Positions 14,043-19,569 of a DNA stretch of 19,569 nt are shown here, piece by piece. The notes under the pieces are model-generated. The model was not told where the DNA came from. It worked only from the letters and a program-made list of their open reading frames with translations, and made no database searches. Source of the stretch: Oscillospiraceae bacterium (GTDB taxonomy: Bacteria; Bacillota_A; Clostridia; Oscillospirales; Oscillospiraceae); contig JAFQDR010000052.1 in assembly GCA_017415945.1 (NCBI GenBank), positions 1 to 19,569 of the forward strand, written 5' to 3'. Every line of letters starts with the position of its first letter. The stretch's first letter is position 1. The position numbers and the translations under genes were made by a program.

Positions 14043-14351
14043 ATGAACGCGGAATTTGTGCGGGAGCGCATCACGCAGCTGCGACTGCAAAAGGGTGTGT
14101 CCGAGTACAAAATGAGCTATGATCTGGGCCGCAGCAGAGGCTACATCAACAACATTTCCTCCGGCAAGACCCTGCCCTCCATGACCGAGTTCTTCTCTAT
14201 CTGCGATTACTTCGGCATTACCCCTGTGGAGTTTTTCAGCGCACAGGTGGTAAACCCCAAGCTGATGAACGAGACACTGTGCAAATTGGAGCAGCTCAAC
14301 GAAGAAGATTTGGCACTGACCCTCAGAAATATCGAACGACTTTTAAAATAG
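14043..14351 (+). CDS. Short XRE-family helix-turn-helix regulator
   Basis: A 102-residue protein, nearly all of it a Cro/CI-type DNA-binding domain at about 5-66 (RITQLRLQKGVSEYKMSYDL, then SRGYINNISSGKTLPSMTEF). A short helical tail (72-102, KLEQLNEEDLALTLRNIERLL) may dimerise. The YINNISSGK recognition segment is common in small clostridial regulators close to phage- or toxin-antitoxin-type XRE proteins, but no toxin gene is adjacent. The ATG at 14043 follows GGAAGGAGGTG by four to six bases; the GTG at 14022 precedes that site and is rejected. It is divergent from the small secreted protein, with about 160 bases between, so it may control it. A terminator hairpin follows. Confidence 0.85.
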   Translation: MNAEFVRERITQLRLQKGVSEYKMSYDLGRSRGYINNISSGKTLPSMTEFFSICDYFGITPVEFFSAQVVNPKLMNETLCKLEQLNEEDLALTLRNIERLLK

Positions 14352-14352
14352 T

Positions 14353-14390
14353 GAACCACCCAACGGATGATGACATCGTGGGTGGTTCTT
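14353..14390 (+). terminator. Terminator hairpin after the short XRE gene
   Basis: Outer stem GAACCACCC/GGGTGGTTC (14353-14361, 14380-14388) with an inner ACG-ATG/CAT-CGT extension, followed by TTGCTATATTAT. It begins two bases past the stop codon. The U-tract is weak. Confidence 0.6.
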
Positions 14391-14475
14391 GCTATATTAT
14401 ATAGGTAGCATGGTTCGGCGGTGGCGGTTAGCATGTCATAGGGTTCCCTACGGGTGTGGCGAAATCCATCTCCAT

Positions 14476-14500
14476 CGTAGGGGCGGATAGTATCCGCCCG
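14476..14500 (+). repeat. Short GTAGGG-flanked palindrome, type B copy 3
   Basis: CGTAGGGGCGGATAGTATCC followed by GCCCG, identical over 25 bp to the reverse of 7496-7520. Stem GGGCGGATA/TATCCGCCC. Confidence 0.78.
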
Positions 14501-14574
14501 CATTTGGGGCAGAAACGTTACCGTGCAGCAATATAACGACAAACAGTATGTTCGTACATGTTGAAACCCTCTCC

Positions 14575-14608
14575 GCCCCTTACGGGGCACCTCTCCCAAA
14601 GGGAGAGG
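14575..14608. repeat. Double hairpin with GCCCC/GGGGC and CCTCTCCC/GGGAGAGG stems
   Basis: Two adjacent perfect hairpins: 5 bp with loop TTAC (14575-14588) and 8 bp with loop AAA (14590-14608). The second resembles CTCCCAAAGGGAG repeats that I recall as frequent in gut clostridial genomes. Its role is unknown. Confidence 0.6.
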
Positions 14609-14664
14609 CTGCGGGAGCAGAGGTAACGCGGGCCGAGCAAGCTGCGGCCCCTACGGATGTGACG

Positions 14665-14694
14665 GGGCGGACACCCGCGAGGGGCGTCCCTACG
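14665..14694 (-). repeat. GTAGGG-flanked palindrome, type D
   Basis: GGACACCC pairs with GGGGCGTCC around GCGA, with one mismatch. The family flank CCTACG is on the right. Its inner sequence is unlike types A to C. Confidence 0.55.
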
Positions 14695-14721
14695 GGCGGC
14701 AGCGGTAAAAATGGTACAAAT

Positions 14722-14746
14722 GTAGGGGCGAACTGTGTTCGCCCGC
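14722..14746 (+). repeat. Short GTAGGG-flanked palindrome, type C
   Basis: GTAGGGGCGAACTGTGTTCG followed by CCCGC. The stem is GGGCGAAC/GTTCGCCC with loop TGT, offset slightly. It is related to the hairpin at 56-75. Confidence 0.7.
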
Positions 14747-14862
14747 ATATTCCGCAAAATCGACACCGAGCTTCAACATAACGATGAGCTGTGTTGTGCG
14801 TCCGAACTGAAAAATTGGCAGTCTTATCCAATCCCGCTGCTGCAAACTCTCCCTTTTGTCAA

Positions 14863-14891
14863 TTTACAACCCAATCCTTTCCAATTAAAAT
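14863..14891 (+). promoter_or_regulatory. Promoter of the DUF3267-GNAT operon
   Basis: TTTACA (14863-14868) and TAAAAT (14886-14891) with an ideal 17-base spacer, each five of six to consensus. The start codon is at 14939. Confidence 0.6.
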
Positions 14892-14938
14892 AGAATATTA
14901 TACTACGCGATAATACTATGGTCTGAACGGGTGATTCC

Positions 14939-15520
14939 ATGAAGCTGATTTACAAAGGCAAATACACCTCCGAAAATGACCTGCCTGTGCGGGAGCATCC
15001 CGAGGGATATGTGCCCTTTCGGGAACTGGAGGACATGAAGAAGCTGGGGCTCATTATGAACCTCCTGTCCGTTCCGCTGTTTGCGCTGACCATTGGTGGC
15101 CTGTTCCTGCGAGGTGCACCCTATCTGGCGGAGCACAGCTTGTCCATGACCATCGGTGCGGCTCTGTCTTTGCTGGTGCTGTTCCCCCATGAGCTGCTCC
15201 ATGCAATCTGCTTCCGCGGGGAAGTGGAGCTGTGGACCAACTTCAAGATGGGGATGCTCTTCGTGGTGGGCACCGAGGATATGACCAAGGCTCGCTTTGT
15301 GTTCCTCAGTCTGCTGCCCAATCTGGTGTTCGGGCTGATTCCCTATGTGCTGTTCCTGCTGCATCCCCAATGGCTGCTGTTGGGGGCCTTCGGTGCTGTC
15401 AGTCTGCCTATGGGCATCGGGGATTATTATAATGTATATAACTGCTTGACCCAGGTTCCCAAGAGCGGCTTGGTGTATATGAGCGGTATGCACTCGTTCT
15501 GGTATCTGCCCAATGGCTAA
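14939..15520 (+). CDS. DUF3267-type putative membrane metalloprotease
   Basis: A 193-residue membrane protein with hydrophobic segments near 37-57, 68-92, 120-140 and 143-160. The zinc motif HELLH is at 84-88 inside the second segment, and a candidate third ligand is D162 in MGIGDYYNVYN. This buried HExxH and downstream Asp is the plan of DUF3267 proteins, which are distant relatives of site-2 (M50) intramembrane proteases. The substrate and true activity are unknown. No strong Shine-Dalgarno sequence precedes the ATG (only GGGTGA eight bases upstream), so the start is less certain. It overlaps the GNAT gene by eight bases (ATGGCTAA). Confidence 0.82.
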   Translation: MKLIYKGKYTSENDLPVREHPEGYVPFRELEDMKKLGLIMNLLSVPLFALTIGGLFLRGAPYLAEHSLSMTIGAALSLLVLFPHELLHAICFRGEVELWTNFKMGMLFVVGTEDMTKARFVFLSLLPNLVFGLIPYVLFLLHPQWLLLGAFGAVSLPMGIGDYYNVYNCLTQVPKSGLVYMSGMHSFWYLPNG

Positions 15521-16148
15521 ATCCGATACCCTGAAAACCAAGAGGCTGCGGCTGATTCCCATGACCGACGAGGCCCTGCGGGAAGCCTTGTACACTGCCC
15601 GATCTCCCGAGGAAAAGCGGCGATACAGCGAGTTTTATGCCATGGTTCGGATGTATCCCACCTATCGGCTGTGGTGTACCCTGTGGCATATCTGCCGCAA
15701 AAGCGACGGTGCCGCGGTGGGAGAGCTGTATTTTGACGGCCCTGCCAACGATCGGGGAGAGGCAGCTCTGCACTGTGACATTTACCCCCAATATCGCGGA
15801 AACGGCTACGCAGGGGAGGCCCTGACGGAACTGCTGGATTGGGCGTGGAAGGATGAGCGCACCTATTTCATTCGCTTTGTGGGGGAGGATCCCGCTATTG
15901 CCGAGACCTTGCAGAAGCTGGGCTTCCTGTGGGAGCGGGGCGGCTATGTGCTGGAACGTCCCTTGAAGCAGCGGACTCGTGATTTGATGAGTCTGGGTGT
16001 TAGCCTGGGACTGCTGCTGGGGGTGTTCCCACTGGGGGATGTGACCGTAGGTATTCTCATCGGTGCCCTTGCGGGAGCGGTCATTGGCAGCTATTTCGAT
16101 GCAAAAGACCGCCGAATTCGTGAAATTATTCGGCAAAAACGGCAATAA
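15513..16148 (+). CDS. GNAT-family acetyltransferase with C-terminal membrane hairpin
   Basis: A 211-residue protein. Residues 7-150 form a GNAT domain: TKRLRLIPMTDEALREAL at the start, the acetyl-CoA motif QYRGNGYAGEAL at 93-104, and ETLQKLGF at 131-138. It transfers an acetyl group from acetyl-CoA, probably to an amine, but the acceptor is unknown. After KQRTRD come two hydrophobic, glycine-rich segments (about 158-174 and 177-195) and a basic tail. The C-terminus could therefore anchor the enzyme to the membrane, which is unusual for GNATs. The eight-base overlap with the DUF3267 gene implies coupled translation and perhaps a joint membrane task. No Shine-Dalgarno is needed if it reinitiates. 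Confidence 0.85.
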   Translation: MAKSDTLKTKRLRLIPMTDEALREALYTARSPEEKRRYSEFYAMVRMYPTYRLWCTLWHICRKSDGAAVGELYFDGPANDRGEAALHCDIYPQYRGNGYAGEALTELLDWAWKDERTYFIRFVGEDPAIAETLQKLGFLWERGGYVLERPLKQRTRDLMSLGVSLGLLLGVFPLGDVTVGILIGALAGAVIGSYFDAKDRRIREIIRQKRQ

Positions 16149-16171
16149 TCCAAAGAAATGCCGTTGCTTTT
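16138..16171 (+). terminator. Terminator of the DUF3267-GNAT operon
   Basis: AACGGCA (16138-16144) pairs with TGCCGTT (16159-16165), and GCTTTTT follows. The left arm runs into the stop codon region. The 14-base loop is A-rich. Its right arm overlaps the -35 box of the next gene. Confidence 0.6.
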
Positions 16172-16192
16172 TGCGATTTAATGTGATAAACT
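16164..16192 (+). promoter_or_regulatory. Promoter of the first esterase gene
   Basis: TTGCTT (16164-16169) and TAAACT (16187-16192) with a 17-base spacer, about 40 bases before the start. It probably also drives the second esterase and the ATP-grasp gene. Confidence 0.55.
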
Positions 16193-16231
16193 AAATGATG
16201 TGATTTGTATGATCGGAAAGGACTATTCCCA

Positions 16232-16996
16232 ATGATATATAAATTTCCCGTTACCATTCCCAAGCTGAGCGGTAACGTGCCCCGTGCGCTGTACGTTTAT
16301 ACCCCCAAGGGCTATGAGCGGAACCGTCGGAAAAAGTACCCTGTGCTGTACCTGTTTGATGGGCACAATATGTTTTATGACAAGGATGCGACATACGGCA
16401 AAAGCTGGGGCGTGGGCAAGTATTTGGACCGCACCCGCACCCAGATCATTGTGGTGGCCATCGAGTGCGAAAAGACGGGGAAGCGGCTGTCGGAGTATTC
16501 TCCCTTTGACTTTGCCGATCCCAAGTACGGCGTGGTGAAGGGGCGTGCCAAGCTCCACATGGACTGGATCGTGCACAAGCTCAAGCCTGAGATCGATAAG
16601 CACTTCCGTACCAAGCGGGGCAGGACCAATACATTTATCGGCGGCAGCTCCATGGGCGGGCTCATCAGCCTGTACGCACTGCTGGCCTACAACAAGACCT
16701 TTGGCGGTGCCATGTGCCTGTCCCCATCCCTGTGGACGGCTCCGGAAAAGATCTATCATCTGGTGGAAACCGCCAAAATCGATCCCGATACGGTGCTGTA
16801 TCTGGACTACGGTGCCAATGAGCTTATTTGGCACGAGGGTATGGACAAGATCCTGCCCACTATCGTCGGCGGGCTGTACAGAAGGAGCATTCCGCTGACC
16901 TTCCGCATCGTTCCCGAAGGTGAACACTGCGAGGCCTGCTGGGAAAAGCAGCTGCCCTTCGCGTTCAATACATTATTATATAAACGAAACTTTTAA
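16232..16996 (+). CDS. Alpha/beta-hydrolase, putative esterase (PF00756/esterase D-like)
   Basis: A 254-residue hydrolase of the putative-esterase family that includes enterochelin esterase, feruloyl esterase and antigen 85. The nucleophile elbow GGSSMGG at 137-143 places Ser140 as nucleophile. His232 in PEGEHCEACWEKQ is the catalytic His, and Asp192 or Glu197 in LDYGANELIW supplies the acid. PVLYLFDGHNMF at 37-48 is the usual first-strand block. There is no signal peptide, so it acts in the cytoplasm. It likely cleaves or transfers an ester-linked acyl group, but the substrate is unknown. The ATG at 16232 lies nine bases after AAAGGA; the TTG at 16205 is rejected. The second esterase follows after 21 bases. 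Confidence 0.88.
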   Translation: MIYKFPVTIPKLSGNVPRALYVYTPKGYERNRRKKYPVLYLFDGHNMFYDKDATYGKSWGVGKYLDRTRTQIIVVAIECEKTGKRLSEYSPFDFADPKYGVVKGRAKLHMDWIVHKLKPEIDKHFRTKRGRTNTFIGGSSMGGLISLYALLAYNKTFGGAMCLSPSLWTAPEKIYHLVETAKIDPDTVLYLDYGANELIWHEGMDKILPTIVGGLYRRSIPLTFRIVPEGEHCEACWEKQLPFAFNTLLYKRNF

Positions 16997-17017
16997 TATT
17001 TATAGGAGGGGTTCCCC

Positions 17018-17770
17018 TTGGAAATGCAGTATTTTAGAAATTACAGTCCTTCTCTGGGCCGCGATATGGAAATGAAGGTCTACGGTCACGCAGGCCGCCC
17101 CATGCTGTTCGTGCCCTGTCAGGACGGCCGCTACTTTGACTTTGAAGGCATGGGTCTGGCAGCAGACTTCGCTCCCTGGATCGAAAGCGGTCAGCTGATG
17201 GTATTTGCCATCGACACCATCGATAAGGAAACCTGGTCCGACCTGAACGGCGATGCTTATTGGCGTATCCGCCGCCATGAGTCCTGGATCGATTACATCA
17301 CCAACGAAGTGGTTCCCTTTGCCCGCAATATGGCAAACGAACGCAACGGCTGGCACGGCTACCCCAACCTGATGGTATTCGGCTGCTCTCTGGGTGCAAC
17401 CCATGCGGTAAACCTGTACCTGCGCCGCCCCGACCTGTTCGACGGTCTGCTGGCACTCAGCGGCATCTATACCTCCGAGTTCGGCTTCGGCTCCTACATG
17501 GACGAGGTGGTCTACCGCAACTCCCCCGTGCACTACATGGCCAATATGTCCAATGACCACCCCTTCATCCACGAATTCAATCAGAAGAAGGGCATCATCT
17601 GTGTGGGCACCGGCGCATGGGAACAGCCCGAAACCACCTTCCGCCTGAAGCAGATCTTCGAAGAAAAGGGCATCAACATTTGGGTAGATATCTGGGGCAG
17701 CGACGTGAACCATGACTGGCCCTGGTGGCACAAGCAGGTTGCTTACTTCATGCCCAAGCTGCTGGGCTGA
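17018..17770 (+). CDS. Alpha/beta-hydrolase, putative esterase
   Basis: A 250-residue esterase-like protein. The nucleophile elbow GCSLGATHA (122-130) has Ser124. The terminal SDVNHDWPWWHKQ block (228-240) holds the presumed catalytic His232, and an acid lies at Asp225 or Asp229. There is no signal peptide. It is only distantly similar to the esterase just upstream, so the pair is not a recent duplication. It starts at TTG 17018, eight bases after an AGGAGG site; the ATG two codons later is 14 bases away and less likely. Codon use is strongly biased (CTG, GAA, CGC/CGT, AAC), unlike the genes at 14939-16996, pointing to high expression. The ATP-grasp gene begins 32 bases downstream. Confidence 0.85.
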   Translation: MEMQYFRNYSPSLGRDMEMKVYGHAGRPMLFVPCQDGRYFDFEGMGLAADFAPWIESGQLMVFAIDTIDKETWSDLNGDAYWRIRRHESWIDYITNEVVPFARNMANERNGWHGYPNLMVFGCSLGATHAVNLYLRRPDLFDGLLALSGIYTSEFGFGSYMDEVVYRNSPVHYMANMSNDHPFIHEFNQKKGIICVGTGAWEQPETTFRLKQIFEEKGINIWVDIWGSDVNHDWPWWHKQVAYFMPKLLG

Positions 17771-17802
17771 TACCCGATCAAAGAAAAAGAGAGGTCTTTG
17801 TT

Positions 17803-19011
17803 GTGAAAAACTTTATTTTTATCTCCCCCAACTTCCCCACCAATTACTGGAACTTCTGCAAGGAACTGAAGAACAACGGTCTGAACGTGCTGGGTATCGG
17901 CGACTGCCCCTATGACGAGCTCATGCCCGAGCTGCGCGCCAGCCTGAATGAATACTACAAGGTCAGCAGTCTGGAAAACTTCGACGAGGTTTACCGTGCG
18001 GTTGCGTTTTTTGCCTTCAAGTACGGCAAGATCGACTGGCTGGAATCCAACAACGAATACTGGCTGGAGCGTGACGCACAGCTGCGTACCGAATTTAATA
18101 TCACCAGCGGCTTCAAGGCCGAGGACATGGCACGCATCAAGTACAAGTCCAAGATGAAGCAGTATTACGAAGCAGTTGGCGTTCCCGTAGCACGCTACCT
18201 GCTGCCCGAGCTGAACGACTTCGACGGCTGCAAGAAGTTCATCGACGAAGTGGAATACCCCGTAGTTGTCAAGCCCGACAACGGTGTTGGCGCATCCCAC
18301 ACCTATAAGCTGAAGAACGACGACGATCTGCGCAGCTTCCTGAACGAATGGGCCTCCGAATATCCCGAGGTTCCCTACATCATGGAAGAATTCGTTCCCG
18401 CGGAAGTCAACTCCTACGATGCCATCATCAACTCCAAGGGTGAACCCATTTTCGAAGCAGGCAACGTCACCCCCGGCTCCATCATGGACATTGTTAACGA
18501 CAACGATAATTCCCTGTTCTATATTGTAAAGGATCTGGCGGACGATGTTCGTGAAGCAGGCCGCAAGACCGTCAAGAGCTTCGGTGTAAAGAGCCGTTTC
18601 GTCCACTTCGAGTTCTTCCGCCTCACTGCCGATAAGGGCAATCTGGGCAAGAAGGGCGATGTTATTGCACTGGAAGTCAATATGCGTCCCTCCGGCGGCA
18701 ATAGCCCCGACATGATGAACTTTGCCCGCAGCACCAGCGTATACAAAATCTGGGCAGACATGATCGCATACGACAGCACCCTGTATCCCGTTGGTCAGCA
18801 CTACTACTGCGGCTTTGCGGGTCTCCGTGACGGCAAGCCCTTTGCCATGAGCGAAGCAGACGTTATGAATAAGTATGGTGCCAATATGCGCATGGCATCC
18901 CGTGTTCCCGAAGCACTGTCCGGTGCTATGGGCAACCAGATGTACATTGCGACCTTTGACACCAAGGAAGAGCTGGATGCCTTCTATGCAGATGTCACTC
19001 GCTGCATCTAA
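17803..19011 (+). CDS. ATP-grasp domain protein, putative carboxylate-amine ligase
   Basis: A 402-residue ligase. The N-terminal about 105 residues form a Rossmann-like preATP-grasp domain (MKNFIFISPNFP). The ATP-grasp core follows: Lys157 in VVVKPDNGVGAS (glycine-rich loop 157-165), adenine-contacting YIMEEFV at 192-198, and Mg ligands Glu270 (HFEFF) and Glu291/Asn293 in ALEVNMRPSGGNSPDM. ATP-grasp enzymes form an acyl phosphate and join it to an amine, thiol or similar. The closest feel is to carbamoyl-phosphate synthase/biotin carboxylase-like singletons, but the substrate is unknown. GTG at 17803 is chosen because GAGAGG precedes it; an earlier in-frame ATG at 17725 lies inside the esterase gene. 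Codon bias again suggests high expression. A terminator follows. Confidence 0.88.
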   Translation: MKNFIFISPNFPTNYWNFCKELKNNGLNVLGIGDCPYDELMPELRASLNEYYKVSSLENFDEVYRAVAFFAFKYGKIDWLESNNEYWLERDAQLRTEFNITSGFKAEDMARIKYKSKMKQYYEAVGVPVARYLLPELNDFDGCKKFIDEVEYPVVVKPDNGVGASHTYKLKNDDDLRSFLNEWASEYPEVPYIMEEFVPAEVNSYDAIINSKGEPIFEAGNVTPGSIMDIVNDNDNSLFYIVKDLADDVREAGRKTVKSFGVKSRFVHFEFFRLTADKGNLGKKGDVIALEVNMRPSGGNSPDMMNFARSTSVYKIWADMIAYDSTLYPVGQHYYCGFAGLRDGKPFAMSEADVMNKYGANMRMASRVPEALSGAMGNQMYIATFDTKEELDAFYADVTRCI

Positions 19012-19035
19012 ACTGAATCAACGGTAAAAATTACC

Positions 19036-19070
19036 AAGGGGAGCTGAGGAGAATCGGCTCCCCTTTGTGT
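19036..19070 (+). terminator. Rho-independent terminator of the ATP-grasp gene
   Basis: AAGGGGAGC (19036-19044) pairs with GCTCCCCTT (19057-19065), then TTGTGTATTTC. It separates the esterase/ATP-grasp unit from the ribosomal promoters. Confidence 0.75.
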
Positions 19071-19116
19071 ATTTCATAGAAGGACAGAAAAAGTCGAAAA
19101 ATAATGAAAAAAGTGT

Positions 19117-19145
19117 TTGACAAATGACTTTTGCGGTGGTAATAT
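19117..19145 (+). promoter_or_regulatory. rRNA operon promoter P1
   Basis: Perfect TTGACA (19117-19122) with a 17-base spacer to TAATAT (19140-19145). It is preceded by an A-run that may act as an UP element. Confidence 0.8.
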
Positions 19146-19210
19146 AACCAAGCTGTCACGAACGAGGCGGCAACAACCGAAGAAAGCACCGAGAGGATGC
19201 AAAAAAGTTG

Positions 19211-19237
19211 TTGACAAACGCATCGAGGTGATACAAA
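19211..19237 (+). promoter_or_regulatory. rRNA operon promoter P2 (weak -10)
   Basis: Perfect TTGACA (19211-19216), preceded by the same AAAAAAGT run as P1 and P3. The best -10 is TACAAA (19232-19237) with a short 15-base spacer, so its activity is uncertain. Confidence 0.5.
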
Positions 19238-19304
19238 TTAAAGACTGTCGCAAATGGCGCAGACAAGAACGGAAAACAATGTTTGAAAAACTTGAAAAAA
19301 GTTC

Positions 19305-19333
19305 TTGACAACTGGAACGGTTTGTGGTAGGAT
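19305..19333 (+). promoter_or_regulatory. rRNA operon promoter P3
   Basis: Perfect TTGACA (19305-19310), 17-base spacer and TAGGAT (19328-19333), with an extended -10 TGG just before. An overlapping TATAAA at 19333 would need a 22-base spacer and is less likely. Confidence 0.75.
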
Positions 19334-19338
19334 ATAAA

Positions 19339-19546
19339 AACCGTCGCGAGACGGCCTGTACCTTGAAAATTAAACAATGTAAGAAAAGCTAACAAAGCTT
19401 TTAAGCACCAGAAATAAAAGGGCTCTTTTAAAGTCGTTTGGAACAGCGACTATAAAAAAGAATTCTATTTTGAGATTTATTTTGAAACAGATTAAAGTTT
19501 TCAATGAATCGATTTTAACTCGGCGGAAACGCTGATTAAGATAGCA
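19339..19546 (+). other. rRNA operon leader
   Basis: A non-coding leader between the last promoter and 16S rRNA. It has a small hairpin CCGTC-GCGA-GACGG near 19341-19354 and a CTTGAAAATTAAACAATG stretch like those found next to clostridial rRNA processing sites. A boxA-like GGCTCTTTTAAA lies at 19421-19432 (antitermination, by analogy with TGCTCTTTAACA), and AGTCG/CGACT arms lie near 19432-19451. The remainder up to 19546 would pair with the 16S trailer, which is outside the window. Confidence 0.65.
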
Positions 19547-19569
19547 TTTATTGAGAGTTTGATCCTGGC
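19547..19569 (+). rRNA. 16S ribosomal RNA, 5' end (partial)
   Basis: The window ends with TTTATTGAGAGTTTGATCCT followed by GGC. This is the universal 5' end of bacterial 16S rRNA, including the 27F primer site (AGAGTTTGATCCTGGC). The start is placed by analogy with the Bacillus TTTAT 5' end. Only 23 bases are present. Confidence 0.95.

Larger units (their letters stand above)
14392..14862. other. Repeat-rich intergenic gap without a supportable gene
   Basis: This stretch holds a type B palindrome (14476-14500), a double hairpin (14575-14608), a type D palindrome (14665-14694) and a type C palindrome (14722-14746). No frame in it has a ribosome site and credible protein. It appears to be an accumulation site for the short repeat family. 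Confidence 0.6.

Noticed and set aside
5..14746. CRISPR array suggested by repeated short palindromes
   Set aside because: The repeats are scattered over kilobases in both orientations, with no regular spacing, no unique spacers and no cas genes.
17743..18801. A 352-codon open frame opposite the ATP-grasp gene
   Set aside because: It is the antisense shadow of a strongly codon-biased gene, with no ribosome site and no recognisable motif.

Overview
The window looks like a chromosomal segment of a GC-rich gut-type clostridium (class Clostridia, probably Oscillospirales or a relative). This is inferred from the protein types (YtrA-type GntR/ABC operon, SLH protein, DUF3267 protein, clostridial XRE regulators), the strong AGGAGG ribosome binding sites, the consensus TTGACA/TATAAT promoters and the Firmicutes-like start of a 16S rRNA gene at the right end. 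No phage, transposase, plasmid or CRISPR genes are present, so most of it reads as ordinary chromosome with small accessory modules.

Left part (1-10.9 kb) is almost all on the minus strand. Reading leftwards from 10.9 kb: a GntR/YtrA repressor, an ABC ATPase and a 702-residue ABC permease (10882-7544), behind a perfect palindromic operator; a membrane-anchored HtrA-type serine protease with a PDZ domain (7002-5602); a D-2-hydroxyacid dehydrogenase (5495-4512); an overlapping pair of phosphoribosyltransferase and tRNA adenosine deaminase tadA (4232-3218); and an ECF sigma factor followed by a polytopic membrane protein, an ABC ATPase and an ABC-2 permease, all overlapping (3126-84). Both ABC systems have their own regulator at the head of the operon, so both look like inducible export or stress systems.

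Middle part (11-14.4 kb): a small secreted protein with two SLH domains, a drug/metabolite-type transporter with a perfect consensus promoter, a membrane-bound XRE regulator, a 63-residue secreted peptide transcribed leftwards, and a short XRE regulator divergent from it. A 0.5 kb repeat-rich gap follows.

Right part (14.9-19.6 kb), all on the plus strand: a DUF3267 putative membrane metalloprotease overlapping a GNAT acetyltransferase with a C-terminal membrane hairpin; then a three-gene run of two alpha/beta-hydrolase esterases and an ATP-grasp ligase. The last two of these have the codon use of highly expressed genes. The window ends in a ribosomal RNA operon: three promoter boxes with -35 elements exactly 94 bp apart, a leader of about 210 bp, and the first 23 bases of 16S rRNA.

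Intergenic space is rich in short palindromes that share a one-sided GTAGGG flank but have different, internally matched stems, and there is one large (about 185 bp) near-perfect inverted-repeat element at 7109-7294. The points most worth following are the esterase/esterase/ATP-grasp module, the GGADGPT tail on the large ABC permease, the periodic rRNA promoters and the palindrome family.
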